From positions 1 to 64,000 of the forward strand of contig JAGBBT010000025.1 in assembly GCA_017938365.1 (NCBI GenBank): 64,000 nucleotides of DNA. The letters run 5' to 3'. The notes beneath the pieces were generated by a model that had not been told where the DNA came from, did not search any database, and was given only the letters and a program-made list of their open reading frames with translations. Position 1 is the stretch's first letter, and each line of letters opens with the position of its first letter. Source of the DNA: Treponema sp. (GTDB taxonomy: Bacteria; Spirochaetota; Spirochaetia; Treponematales; Treponemataceae). Both the position numbers and the translations under genes were made by a program. Below are positions 54,468-63,505 of this stretch, in pieces.

Positions 54468-55859
54468 TTATTTTAAACCTAATAACTCTTTTGCAGTTCC
54501 AAAGGCTGTATTTTCATCAAGAACAGAGCCTGCCTGCTGAAACAGAGGAATAAAAGAATCTAAAATCTTTTTCTTTTCATTATATTCTGCTTCATTTTTT
54601 GAGTTATAAATTGTGTTTAAAATCATGTAAACTAACGGTGTTATATTACATTTTTCAGTTTTTTCGGTCATAGATTTTTTTGCAAGATGAGAATAATCCG
54701 TTAAATACATTTTTAATGTTTTATAAGATGAGAAATTTATTAATCTGTAAATTAGAGAATTTGGAACTTCTGTTTTTATAGATTTACCATCTTTATAATT
54801 CATTCCAAATTTTGCATAACCAATAAACTTATTAACATCACAGCCTTTATCTAAAAGTGATTTTACAGTTTCTGAATCATCAATTTCTGCTGCCAAAAAT
54901 AAAGCTGTGGTTCCCATTTTTCCTTCAAGTTTCATTACAAAGGAATTTGGATCATCTATTATCTCGATTAATTTTTTTATTATTTTGTTAAGTTCTTTAA
55001 TTGCAGTTTCAATTTGAGATTCTTCAGCATAATATGCACTAAACATAATTTCACCTAGGCCAGATTTTTCGTAAGTTTGACGCATTTGGTGAAAAATTGT
55101 AATTCTGCATTCATTAAGTTTTGCTTCTGGTAAAATAGAAAAATCAAGATTATCTAACATTTGTTGTGTTCTGATATTAACTAAATCTTGAATAAATTTA
55201 TTTTTTCCAGATGATAAGGTTCCCTTAAATTGAATTGCATAATACAAAGGAGAAATTCCAGCAATCTTATATGTGTTTAAATCAATATTTTTTATAGCAG
55301 AACTGAATTTCTTAAAATCCGCCTTTTCTATTGCGATTTGGACTTTGTCTGTAATTTTTTTCTTATAGTCTTTTATTGCCATAGAAAAAGCTTCTTCTTT
55401 GTTTACAAACATATTTGGTGCAAACTGAACCCAAAACTGTTCTTTTGGATTAAAGGTTTCAAAGAATTTAGAATCTGTTTTTGCAAAAAGACCTTCTTTT
55501 TGACCGTAATTCCAGAATTTTTCCGCAGCTTTTTTTTCGCTTAAATACATAAATAAAGCAAACCCTTGTTGTAAAAATGCTACAGTATATTCGTCTGCAA
55601 CAGATACTTTGTCTAATGCACAATTATATAATTTTTTTGCTTCGTCAAAATTATTTTTTGCAACTTCCACAAAACCTTTAAACCAGTTTATAAAAAAATC
55701 ACTTTTTGATGGAACAATGTCTTTTATTTGTTCGTAAAACTGTTCCATTTCTTTTGTTTTATAAATGTAATCTTTTGTTACAGATTCATAAATATAAACT
55801 ATGGTTTGTTCTTTTGCTAATGTATATTCTAAAGTTGATTCTATGTCTTTATTTTTCAT
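54468..55859 (-). CDS. Ankyrin-like repeat protein of unknown function
   Basis: 463 residues, alpha-helical, no signal peptide. An N-terminal helical region (~1-190) looks TPR-like (FFINWFKGFVEVAKNNFDEAKKLYNCALD). Two ankyrin-like units are seen (GISPLYYAIQF near 205, GTTALFLAAEIDDSETVKSLLDKGCDVNKF near 315). It probably mediates protein contacts. Its start overlaps the end of the SulP gene by 11 nt, so the two are coupled. Confidence 0.75.
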   Translation of the reverse strand: MKNKDIESTLEYTLAKEQTIVYIYESVTKDYIYKTKEMEQFYEQIKDIVPSKSDFFINWFKGFVEVAKNNFDEAKKLYNCALDKVSVADEYTVAFLQQGFALFMYLSEKKAAEKFWNYGQKEGLFAKTDSKFFETFNPKEQFWVQFAPNMFVNKEEAFSMAIKDYKKKITDKVQIAIEKADFKKFSSAIKNIDLNTYKIAGISPLYYAIQFKGTLSSGKNKFIQDLVNIRTQQMLDNLDFSILPEAKLNECRITIFHQMRQTYEKSGLGEIMFSAYYAEESQIETAIKELNKIIKKLIEIIDDPNSFVMKLEGKMGTTALFLAAEIDDSETVKSLLDKGCDVNKFIGYAKFGMNYKDGKSIKTEVPNSLIYRLINFSSYKTLKMYLTDYSHLAKKSMTEKTEKCNITPLVYMILNTIYNSKNEAEYNEKKKILDSFIPLFQQAGSVLDENTAFGTAKELLGLK

Positions 55860-57597
55860 TTTTTGTTATTCCATTTTGACTTTCAAGAATTTGGTTAGCT
55901 CTTTCTAGTGCTGAAGTTATATTTCCACAGATATTTTCTCGACCTATTTTATCTGCCATGCCTGTCTTTTCACAAAGCATATATGGTTGAGTGTGGATTC
56001 CACTTAATACAATTTGTATTCCTTTTTTAGAGCAAGAATCATTTGCTTGTTCTAAGGCACGAATTCCTCCTGCATCAAGATAAATTGTATTTCTCATTCT
56101 TAAAATTAGAACTTTATATTTTAATCCTGCTTTTTCTACGGCAATTTCAAATTTTCTTACAGTACCAAAAAATAAAGGTCCTTCGATTTCGTAAATCATT
56201 ACATCGTTTGGAATTGATAAATCTTCTTCTGAATGATTTTCTGAGTTTTGCACAATACCACCAATGAGGGCTTCTCTTTTATTTTGTACTTCTGATAAAT
56301 CAATCATTTTTTTAATAAAGAAGAACGCTGCAAATCCTAGTCCAACTTCAATAGCCACAGTAAGATCAATAAATATTGTTATTAAGAATGTAACTAAAAA
56401 AACAGCTGTATCAGATTTCTGCCCCTTTATAAGGGATCTTATTGCAGGTAAACCAGCCATATTCCAAGCAACATTTATTAAAACAGCAGAAAGTGCAGCC
56501 ATTGGAATAAAAGAAGCATATTTACCAAAGAAAAGAAGAATTAAAAGAAGTGTAAGTGCATGAATAATACCTGCAATTGGTGTTTTTCCGCCGTTTTTTA
56601 TATTTGTGGCTGTTCGTGCAATTGCACCTGTAGCAGGAATTCCACCAAACAAAGGTGTAACAATATTAGCGATTCCTTGTCCAATAAGTTCTGTGTCAGA
56701 GTCATGTTTTGAACCTGTCATACCATCCGCTACAACTGCACTTAATAATGATTCAATAGCAGCAAGAACAGCAATAGAAACAGCTGTTGAAAATAAATCT
56801 TTTATATCAAGTAAATTAAAACTAGGAAGTTGAGGAACAGGTAAAGAATTTGGAATAGTAAAGTGAGGTTCCCCGTTTGCAAAAAATCCAATTGTATCTG
56901 TCTTTAAGCCTAGTGTTTTTTCTAATACTATACTTACAATAGTTGCCAATATGATAACAACAAATGAGCCTGGGATTTTTTTTACAAATTTTGACCAAAT
57001 AAAAATAAATGCTAAACATACAGTTGCCATTCCAAAGGAGTACCAATTAACTGTAGAGGCAGATTTTATGTACATTATTATTTTAGGCAGAAAGTCTCCT
57101 GGCATTTTCGAATAAGATTCACCCATAATTGTAACTGGTGTAGAAAAATCAGGTACAAGCCCAAAAAAGTCTCCTATCTGTCCACCTGCAATTGTAACAG
57201 CAATACCAGCCGTAAAACCAGTAACTATAGTGTATGGAATAAACTTTACAAGTCCTCCCATCTTAAAAACACCTAGTAATATAAGTATTATTCCAGCCAT
57301 AACAGTTGCTGTTGCTAAACCAGATAATCCATGTTTTGCGACTACGCTATAAACAATTACAGCAAATGCTCCTGTGGGTCCTCCTATTTGAACAGTTGAA
57401 CCACCAAAAGCTGAAATACAAAAACCTGCAATAATTGCTGTAAAAAGTCCTGCAGCAGGATTTACACCTGATGCAATAGCAAATGCGATTGCCAAAGGAA
57501 GTGCAACAATACCGACTATAATACCTGCAATTAAATCAGATACAAAAGTTTTTGAGTTATAGTTTTTCAAACTAGAAATAAGTTGTGGTTTAAACAT
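55849..57597 (-). CDS. SulP-family anion transporter with STAS domain
   Basis: 582 residues. About 10-14 membrane segments (VSDLIAGIIVGIVALPLAIAFAIASGVNP, GGPTGAFAVIVY, GGIPATGAIARTATNIKNGGKTPIAGIIHA) and a C-terminal cytosolic STAS domain (IYEIEGPLFFGTVRKFE, RMRNTIYLDAGGIRAL). SulP proteins carry sulfate, bicarbonate or other anions; substrate not determinable. TAGGAGAA precedes the ATG. Confidence 0.93.
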   Translation of the reverse strand: MFKPQLISSLKNYNSKTFVSDLIAGIIVGIVALPLAIAFAIASGVNPAAGLFTAIIAGFCISAFGGSTVQIGGPTGAFAVIVYSVVAKHGLSGLATATVMAGIILILLGVFKMGGLVKFIPYTIVTGFTAGIAVTIAGGQIGDFFGLVPDFSTPVTIMGESYSKMPGDFLPKIIMYIKSASTVNWYSFGMATVCLAFIFIWSKFVKKIPGSFVVIILATIVSIVLEKTLGLKTDTIGFFANGEPHFTIPNSLPVPQLPSFNLLDIKDLFSTAVSIAVLAAIESLLSAVVADGMTGSKHDSDTELIGQGIANIVTPLFGGIPATGAIARTATNIKNGGKTPIAGIIHALTLLLILLFFGKYASFIPMAALSAVLINVAWNMAGLPAIRSLIKGQKSDTAVFLVTFLITIFIDLTVAIEVGLGFAAFFFIKKMIDLSEVQNKREALIGGIVQNSENHSEEDLSIPNDVMIYEIEGPLFFGTVRKFEIAVEKAGLKYKVLILRMRNTIYLDAGGIRALEQANDSCSKKGIQIVLSGIHTQPYMLCEKTGMADKIGRENICGNITSALERANQILESQNGITKNEK

Positions 57598-57727
57598 TAG
57601 ATTCTCCTAGGAAACTTATAGAAATGATTTGAAAATTATGTTCTTTTTTGTCGAAAAATACAATATTTTTTTGTAAAAAGTGTCATAGACTTTAGCAATG
57701 TATGTTAGAATAAAGGAAAGGTCGTAT

Positions 57728-59605
57728 ATGAAAAAAATATATTTTCTATTTCACAGTATTATTTTACTTTGTTTATTTATAAATCAAGGATGTTATAAAG
57801 CACCAGAAATGACATTAGAAGAAATCGAAGCTTATAAAGCCTCTTTCTCTAATGAAATAATAACAAAAACAGTTACCCATCCTTGGAAAAATCAAGAATA
57901 CACTATAGGAAAAAATGGTGGTATTTGGAATGCAACCATTAATTCTGATCCAAAAAGTTTTAATTTATTAATTGCTGAAAGAGATGGAGAAACAACTTCT
58001 ATATTAAATCCTCTTGTAGATTATCTTGTGGATTATAATTCTGTGACAAAAAAATGGGAGCCTCGATTAGCTTCTTATGAAGTTGTGGTTGATTCAAAAA
58101 AACAAACGTTAGACGTTATTTATACTTTGAGAGATGATTTATATTGGTCATTTTATAACGATATAAAGCCAAAAGTAAAAGTTACAAGTGATGATGTTGT
58201 TTTTTGGTACAATGAAATATATGGTGATGAAGAATGTGGATCATCTTCATATAACAGTAGATTTATGATAATGGATGATGGTTCAAAAAAAGAAATAACA
58301 ATTGAGAAAATCGATGAGTTAAAATTTGTATTTCATTTTCCTAAACTTGTTGCAGAACCTTTGCTTTCAACTAATATGAGTTTTGGACCAATGTTTATTT
58401 ATAAGGCTGCTAAAGATGGTGGAGGCGTAACAGCCGTAAAGAATTTATTTTCTGTTGCTACAAATCCAAAAGAACTTCCTTCTTTAGGAAAATTCTTTTT
58501 AACAGAATATTCTCCCTCACAAAGAATCGTGTATGAAAGAAATCCGTATTATTGGGAAAAAGATAAAGAAAATAAATCGATTACCTATCCAGACAAAATG
58601 ATTTGTCAGATTGTAAGTGATGTAAATACAAAATTCTTATTATTTAAACAAGGTAAATTAGAAGATTATGGACCAACTCCAGAGCAATTAGATGATATTG
58701 TTACAAATGCCAATAATAAGTTTGATAAAACAGGAATAATAAATAATTCGATAAAAGAAGGATACACAGTTTTTAATGCGGCAGGTAGTCTTTCTGCTTC
58801 ATTTTGGTCTTTCAATCAAAATCCAATAAATAAGGATAAACCATATTATAAATGGTTTACTCAAAAAAAGTTTAGACAGGCAATGAGTTGTTTGTTAAAT
58901 AGAGACAGAATAATTAAGCAGACTTACAGAGGATTAGCAGAACCAAAATACACCTTTTTCCCGTCAGCAAATCCTTATTACAATGAAGAAATTATTCTTC
59001 AATACAGATATTCGCAGCAACAGGCTCAAAAATTGTTGGAAGAGTGTGGTTTTAAAAAAGGTGATGACGGATATTTATATGACTGGGAAAACAACAAAGT
59101 TGAATTTGATTTAACTATAACTTCTTCAAATCCAATTGTTAGTGATATAAGCCAAATTATATCTGATGAGTGCAAAAAACAAGGTATAACAGTAAATGTC
59201 AGACAAACTGATTTTCAAAAACTTGTAGAACAATTAACAGCAACCTACGATTGGCAGTCATTGATTATAGGTTTTTCTGGTGGAACCATTTTTCCTACAC
59301 AAGGAAGTAATGTTTGGGTTTCTGATGGAAATCTTCATGTATGGTATCCTCTGCAAAAAGAACCTGCAACAGATTGGGAAGCCAGAATTGATTATTTGTA
59401 TCACACAGCGGCAAGTATTCCTGATTATCAAAAAGCAAAACCCTATTGGGATGAATATCAACAAATAATTCTTGAACAATGTCCTGTTATATATTTAGTA
59501 CGCCCAAGAAGCTTTTATGCACTTTCCAATCGTTGGAATATGAGCAATGTTTATTTTGACAATATAAACGGAGCTTTAACAGACAGAATATATTTACAAG
59601 AATAA
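57728..59605 (+). CDS. Peptide/oligopeptide-binding lipoprotein (SBP family 5, OppA-like)
   Basis: 625 residues from ATG 57728. A lipoprotein signal peptide ends in the lipobox NQGC (Cys22). The mature protein has the family-5 architecture (NGGIWNATINSDPKSFN, FVFHFPKLVAEPLLS, FRQAMSCLLNRDRIIKQTYRGLAEP, NQNPINKDKP). It would deliver peptides to the permeases downstream. AAGG lies 6 nt before the chosen ATG; an in-frame ATG at 57698 would add an unlikely tail. A ferritin gene separates it from oppB. Confidence 0.9.
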   Translation: MKKIYFLFHSIILLCLFINQGCYKAPEMTLEEIEAYKASFSNEIITKTVTHPWKNQEYTIGKNGGIWNATINSDPKSFNLLIAERDGETTSILNPLVDYLVDYNSVTKKWEPRLASYEVVVDSKKQTLDVIYTLRDDLYWSFYNDIKPKVKVTSDDVVFWYNEIYGDEECGSSSYNSRFMIMDDGSKKEITIEKIDELKFVFHFPKLVAEPLLSTNMSFGPMFIYKAAKDGGGVTAVKNLFSVATNPKELPSLGKFFLTEYSPSQRIVYERNPYYWEKDKENKSITYPDKMICQIVSDVNTKFLLFKQGKLEDYGPTPEQLDDIVTNANNKFDKTGIINNSIKEGYTVFNAAGSLSASFWSFNQNPINKDKPYYKWFTQKKFRQAMSCLLNRDRIIKQTYRGLAEPKYTFFPSANPYYNEEIILQYRYSQQQAQKLLEECGFKKGDDGYLYDWENNKVEFDLTITSSNPIVSDISQIISDECKKQGITVNVRQTDFQKLVEQLTATYDWQSLIIGFSGGTIFPTQGSNVWVSDGNLHVWYPLQKEPATDWEARIDYLYHTAASIPDYQKAKPYWDEYQQIILEQCPVIYLVRPRSFYALSNRWNMSNVYFDNINGALTDRIYLQE

Positions 59606-59695
59606 AAAACTTTCCTTATTAAGATAATCCTATTTATATTTCTAATATGAATAGAGTTTTCAGATTCTATTTGTATTAAAAATATTGGAGGTCTT

Positions 59696-60211
59696 ATGCT
59701 TAATGAGAAAATTATTTCTTTGATGAATGAGCAGATTAATAAGGAATTTTATTCTGCTTATTTGTATTTGGATTTTGCAAATTATTACGAATCCAAAGGA
59801 CTAGAAGGTTTTGCTTCTTGGTTTAAAATTCAAGCAAAAGAAGAACAAGATCATGGGATGCTGTTTTATCAGTATTTGCAGAATAATAATGCTTGTGTAA
59901 AGTTTGATCCCATAGATGCACCTTCTTATAAAATCCAAGATTTAATAACGCCGTTAAAAGAAAGTCTAAAGCATGAAAAATTTGTAACATCATGTATAAA
60001 TAAAATTTATTCTGCTGCAGAAGATTTTATGGATTATAGATCTATGGAATTTTTAAATTGGTTCATAAAAGAACAGGCAGAAGAAGAATGTTCAGCACAA
60101 GCATTAATAACAAAAGCAGAATTTTTAGGTAATGATGCAAAAGGTTTTTATTTACTAGATAAAGAACTGCTTGCACGAGAATATTCAGCACCTGATTATT
60201 CCTTTGATTAA
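59696..60211 (+). CDS. ftnA: Bacterial non-haem ferritin
   Basis: 171 residues. Ferroxidase ligands are at the same numbers as in E. coli FtnA: Glu17, Glu50, His53, Glu94, Gln127 and Glu130. It stores iron in a 24-subunit cage and limits oxidative damage. GGAGG precedes the ATG. It has its own terminator and sits within the opp-type cluster, so expression is probably independent of it. Confidence 0.96.
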   Translation: MLNEKIISLMNEQINKEFYSAYLYLDFANYYESKGLEGFASWFKIQAKEEQDHGMLFYQYLQNNNACVKFDPIDAPSYKIQDLITPLKESLKHEKFVTSCINKIYSAAEDFMDYRSMEFLNWFIKEQAEEECSAQALITKAEFLGNDAKGFYLLDKELLAREYSAPDYSFD

Positions 60212-60220
60212 ATAATTTAA

Positions 60221-60272
60221 AAAAAAGTCCTTGGTTTTAAAACTTACTGTTAAAAAAACTAAGGACTTTTTT
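60221..60272 (+). terminator. Terminator of the ferritin gene
   Basis: AAAAAAGTCCTT-GTTTT pairs with AAAAC-AAGGACTTTTTT, ending in T6. Confidence 0.88.
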
Positions 60273-60292
60273 ATGCATAATGTTAATGACTA

Positions 60293-60301
60293 TGGTATAC
60301 T
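60293..60301 (+). promoter_or_regulatory. Extended -10 promoter of the opp permease genes
   Basis: TGGTATACT fits the extended -10 pattern TGnTATAAT with one mismatch. It ends 6 nt before the ATG at 60308, which has no ribosome site. Confidence 0.5.
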
Positions 60302-60307
60302 GAAAAA

Positions 60308-61396
60308 ATGAATGGATTTCATTTTATTTCAAAAGTAACAACTCCTTGGAAATTATTTAAGGGAAAATTTCCTTTGTTATCATTTATTTTAGAAAGATTT
60401 ACAACAATGATTGTAATTTTATTTGTTCTCGGTTGGGCTTTGTTTGGATTAATGGAATTAGCACCCGGAGATATTGTTGATCAAATGATGACACAGCAAC
60501 TTTTAAGTCAAAGTTCTAATACAAATAACCAAGCTGGTAACGATAAACTTTTTTCAGAAGAGCAAATGTCAAAAACACGAGAAGAACTTGGTCTTGATAA
60601 ACCTTTTACTGTTCAGTATTTTAAGTGGCTAAATAGAGTAATTGTTCATCATGATTTAGGAATAAGTTTAATTTCGAGGGCACCAGTTAGTTTTTTAATC
60701 AGTTCTAGAATAATTAATTCTCTTATTTTAAATTTAATTTCGTTAATATTTATTACACTTTTTTCTTTTATATTGGGAGTTTATTTTTCAAGTAAAGCAG
60801 GAACAAAAATTGATATTGCGGCCACTTTTTTTGCTTTATTCTTTCATGCTTTTCCAGGAATATTGTTGCTAATTTTATTACAATTATTTGCTTCAATTTC
60901 GGGGCTTTTTCCTGTAACTGCATATCCTGATTTTTCTTTTTCATCTTCACCAATAGAATTTTCTTTTAGTTATGTTTATCACGTATTTTTACCTTTATTT
61001 GCTTCTTTTTTAGGTGGAATAGGCGGAACAATGAGAATGATTCGCTCCACAATGTTAGATCAAATGGGAATGCCTTATATTATGGCTTTAAGAGCAAGAG
61101 GAATTTCAGAAAAAAGAGTTTATCTTTGCCATGCGTTTAGAAATACTTTAAATCCTTATATAACAGGAAGTGCAAATCTTCTTGCAAGTCTTTTTAGTGG
61201 AAGTTTAGTATTAGAAATTATTTTTTCTTATCCAGGAATTGGACGACTAATGTATGAAGCTGTTTTACAACAAGATGTAAATTTAGTTCTTGCTAATAGT
61301 ATGTTTATATCTTCACTTGTTTTAGTTGGAATGGTAATAAGTGATATTTTACTTGCCCTCGTAGATCCACGAATTCGATACGGAAAGGAAAATTAA
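60308..61396 (+). CDS. oppB: Oligopeptide ABC permease, OppB type
   Basis: 362 residues, six membrane segments. An N-terminal helix (MIVILFVLGWALFGLMELAPGDIVD) is followed by a long periplasmic loop with the LGLDKPFTVQYFKWL motif. The permease EAA loop is RARGISEKRVYLCHAFRNTLNPYIT. It partners the fused gene starting 3 nt after its stop. The loop has a Gln/Ser/Asn-rich insert near 58-82. Confidence 0.92.
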   Translation: MNGFHFISKVTTPWKLFKGKFPLLSFILERFTTMIVILFVLGWALFGLMELAPGDIVDQMMTQQLLSQSSNTNNQAGNDKLFSEEQMSKTREELGLDKPFTVQYFKWLNRVIVHHDLGISLISRAPVSFLISSRIINSLILNLISLIFITLFSFILGVYFSSKAGTKIDIAATFFALFFHAFPGILLLILLQLFASISGLFPVTAYPDFSFSSSPIEFSFSYVYHVFLPLFASFLGGIGGTMRMIRSTMLDQMGMPYIMALRARGISEKRVYLCHAFRNTLNPYITGSANLLASLFSGSLVLEIIFSYPGIGRLMYEAVLQQDVNLVLANSMFISSLVLVGMVISDILLALVDPRIRYGKEN

Positions 61397-61398
61397 AT

Positions 61399-63504
61399 AT
61401 GAAACAAATATTTGACTATATAAAAAAACGACCCATTGCGTATTGTTCTTTGATTTTATTGTTAATTCTGTATATTGTAATGATTTTTGCAGAATTTATA
61501 GCACCTTATACTCCAAATAATTCTTATGGTGAGAATTCATTTCATCCTGCAAATATAGAGTTATCCTCTAAGGGATTTGTTGTTAGAGAATATAGAGTGT
61601 TAAATCCCATAAATTGGCAATATGCAAAAGTAAAAGGAATTGAACATAAACTACATTTCTTTGTAAAAGGCGAATCTTACAAAATTTTGGGATTAATCCC
61701 TTGCAATATACATTTTTTTGGTACAAAGCCTAATCCTATTAGTGGAGAACAATATCCTGTATTCTTATTTGGTGCTGATAATTTAGGGAGAGATATGTTT
61801 AGCCGAATGGTTTATGGTAGTCGCATATCATTAACAATAGGTTTCGTTGCAAGTGGAATTTCTTTAATTCTTGCAATTTTGTTTGGAGGGTTAGCAGGTT
61901 TTTATGGTGGTATAACAGATTGGTCTATTATGCGATTTTCAGAATTCTTTATGCTTATACCTAGCTTATATTTAATATTGTTTTTAAGGTCTCTTTTAAA
62001 TTCTACAATGGATTCTGGTCAGTCTTATATGGTAATTACAATAATTCTATCTTTGGTTGGTTGGCCTGGAACTGCCCGTACCTTAAGAGGTATGGTCCAT
62101 GCAATAAAAAGAGAAGATTTTATTCAGAATGCTAAATTGGAAGGAATTCCATCTAGTGTAATTATTTTTAAGCATATAATTCCTCAAATAACTAGTTTGT
62201 TAATTGTTAGTACAACATTAGCTGTTCCAGGTTTTATAATGAGCGAAACAACTTTATCATACTTAGGACTTGGAATTTCTGATCCGGCTGTAAGTTGGGG
62301 TTCTATGATAAATAGAGAAATCTCTACCTTAAGCAATTTGAAAAATTTTCCTTGGTTGCTAACTCCTGTTTGGTTACTATTGTTGGTAACATTGGCTTTT
62401 AATTTTTTTGGAGATGCTTTAAGAGATTTCTTTGACCCTTACCATTGTTTTATTCCTTCTTGGAAGAGTATATTCAAAAAGAAAAATAAATTAACTGATG
62501 AAAAGTCAAACGAAGATTCAGATAATAAAAATATTGAAAATAATAGTTTTTTGAGTGTAAAGGATTTATTTGTTTCATTTAAACTATTGCGTGGTACAGA
62601 ATATGTAGATGTTCAAAGTGTTAGGGGTGTTTCATTTTCTATGAAAAAAGGAGAAATTCTTGGTATTGTTGGCGAAAGTGGAAGCGGAAAGACTGTAACA
62701 ACTTGTGCAATTCCCGGACTTTCTGGAACAAATGCTACTGTAAAAGGTGAAATTTATTTTAACAATAAAAATTTAACAAAACTAACTCAAAATCAACTAA
62801 GAGAATATCGCGGAAAAAAAATTGGAATGATTTTTCAAGAGAGCGGAAGAGCTTTTGATCCACTTCAAAGTATTGGCAGTGTTTTTTACGAAGCATTAAG
62901 AAATTCAGATCCTAAAATTACAAGAGAAGTTGCATATCAAACAGCATGTGAATTATTAGAAGAAGTAGGATTAAAAAATCCAAAAGAAAGATTAAAGAAC
63001 TATCCACATCAATTTTCTGGAGGTCAATTACAGCGTATTGGAATTGCATTGTCCCTTGCTCAAAATTGTGAACTTTTAATTGCAGACGAGCCTACAACAG
63101 CCTTAGATGTTACAATTCAAGCTCAAATTGTAAATTTACTTTCTGAACTTAGAAAAAAAAGAGGACTTTCTATTATTTTCATAAGTCATAACATAGAACT
63201 GGTTGCTGACCTTTGCGATAATATTATTGTTATGTACGGTGGGTTGATAATGGAAAAGGGAACCAGTGAGCAAATTATTAATGCACCAAAACATCCGTAT
63301 ACAAAAGCCTTAGTTGCCTCTAGCCCAAAATTTGGAAGTCATTATACAACAGAAAAGTTAATTTCTATTCCAGGGAAGGTTATAGATCCTGTAAATCCAG
63401 AAAAAGGTTGTCCTTTTGCTCCAAGGTGTACTTATGCAAAAGAAGATTGTTTTAAAGCTGAATCAAAAAACTCGTGTTGGAAAGTAACACAAGGAGATTT
63501 TTAA
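61399..63504 (+). CDS. Fused oligopeptide ABC permease and ATPase (OppC-OppD)
   Basis: 701 residues in one frame. Residues ~1-350 are an OppC-type permease: TM1 near 15-35, a large insert (~50-120), GADNLGRDMFSRMVYGSRISL, and the EAA loop KLEGIPSSVIIFKHIIPQITS. A charged linker follows (~360-385). Residues ~390-700 are an OppD-type ATPase: Walker A GESGSGKT, LSGGQ-type FSGGQLQRIGIALSLA, Walker B LLIADEPTTALD, and the C-terminal oligopeptide-transporter Cys motif (CPFAPRCTYAKEDC). No stop or start separates the parts. Two separate proteins are usual; fusions are known in some bacteria. Confidence 0.92.
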   Translation: MKQIFDYIKKRPIAYCSLILLLILYIVMIFAEFIAPYTPNNSYGENSFHPANIELSSKGFVVREYRVLNPINWQYAKVKGIEHKLHFFVKGESYKILGLIPCNIHFFGTKPNPISGEQYPVFLFGADNLGRDMFSRMVYGSRISLTIGFVASGISLILAILFGGLAGFYGGITDWSIMRFSEFFMLIPSLYLILFLRSLLNSTMDSGQSYMVITIILSLVGWPGTARTLRGMVHAIKREDFIQNAKLEGIPSSVIIFKHIIPQITSLLIVSTTLAVPGFIMSETTLSYLGLGISDPAVSWGSMINREISTLSNLKNFPWLLTPVWLLLLVTLAFNFFGDALRDFFDPYHCFIPSWKSIFKKKNKLTDEKSNEDSDNKNIENNSFLSVKDLFVSFKLLRGTEYVDVQSVRGVSFSMKKGEILGIVGESGSGKTVTTCAIPGLSGTNATVKGEIYFNNKNLTKLTQNQLREYRGKKIGMIFQESGRAFDPLQSIGSVFYEALRNSDPKITREVAYQTACELLEEVGLKNPKERLKNYPHQFSGGQLQRIGIALSLAQNCELLIADEPTTALDVTIQAQIVNLLSELRKKRGLSIIFISHNIELVADLCDNIIVMYGGLIMEKGTSEQIINAPKHPYTKALVASSPKFGSHYTTEKLISIPGKVIDPVNPEKGCPFAPRCTYAKEDCFKAESKNSCWKVTQGDF

Positions 63505-63505
63505 T

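Noticed and set aside
56043-57046. Several open frames on both strands within the SulP gene
   Set aside because: The SulP/STAS protein explains this DNA; the others are shadows with poor composition.
54468-57597. SulP and ankyrin-like genes as a toxin or defence module
   Set aside because: Both fit transport and protein-contact roles; no effector, nuclease or immunity motif is visible.
60268-60285. ARG-like box before oppB
   Set aside because: TTATGCATAATG has only one half-site and no second arm.
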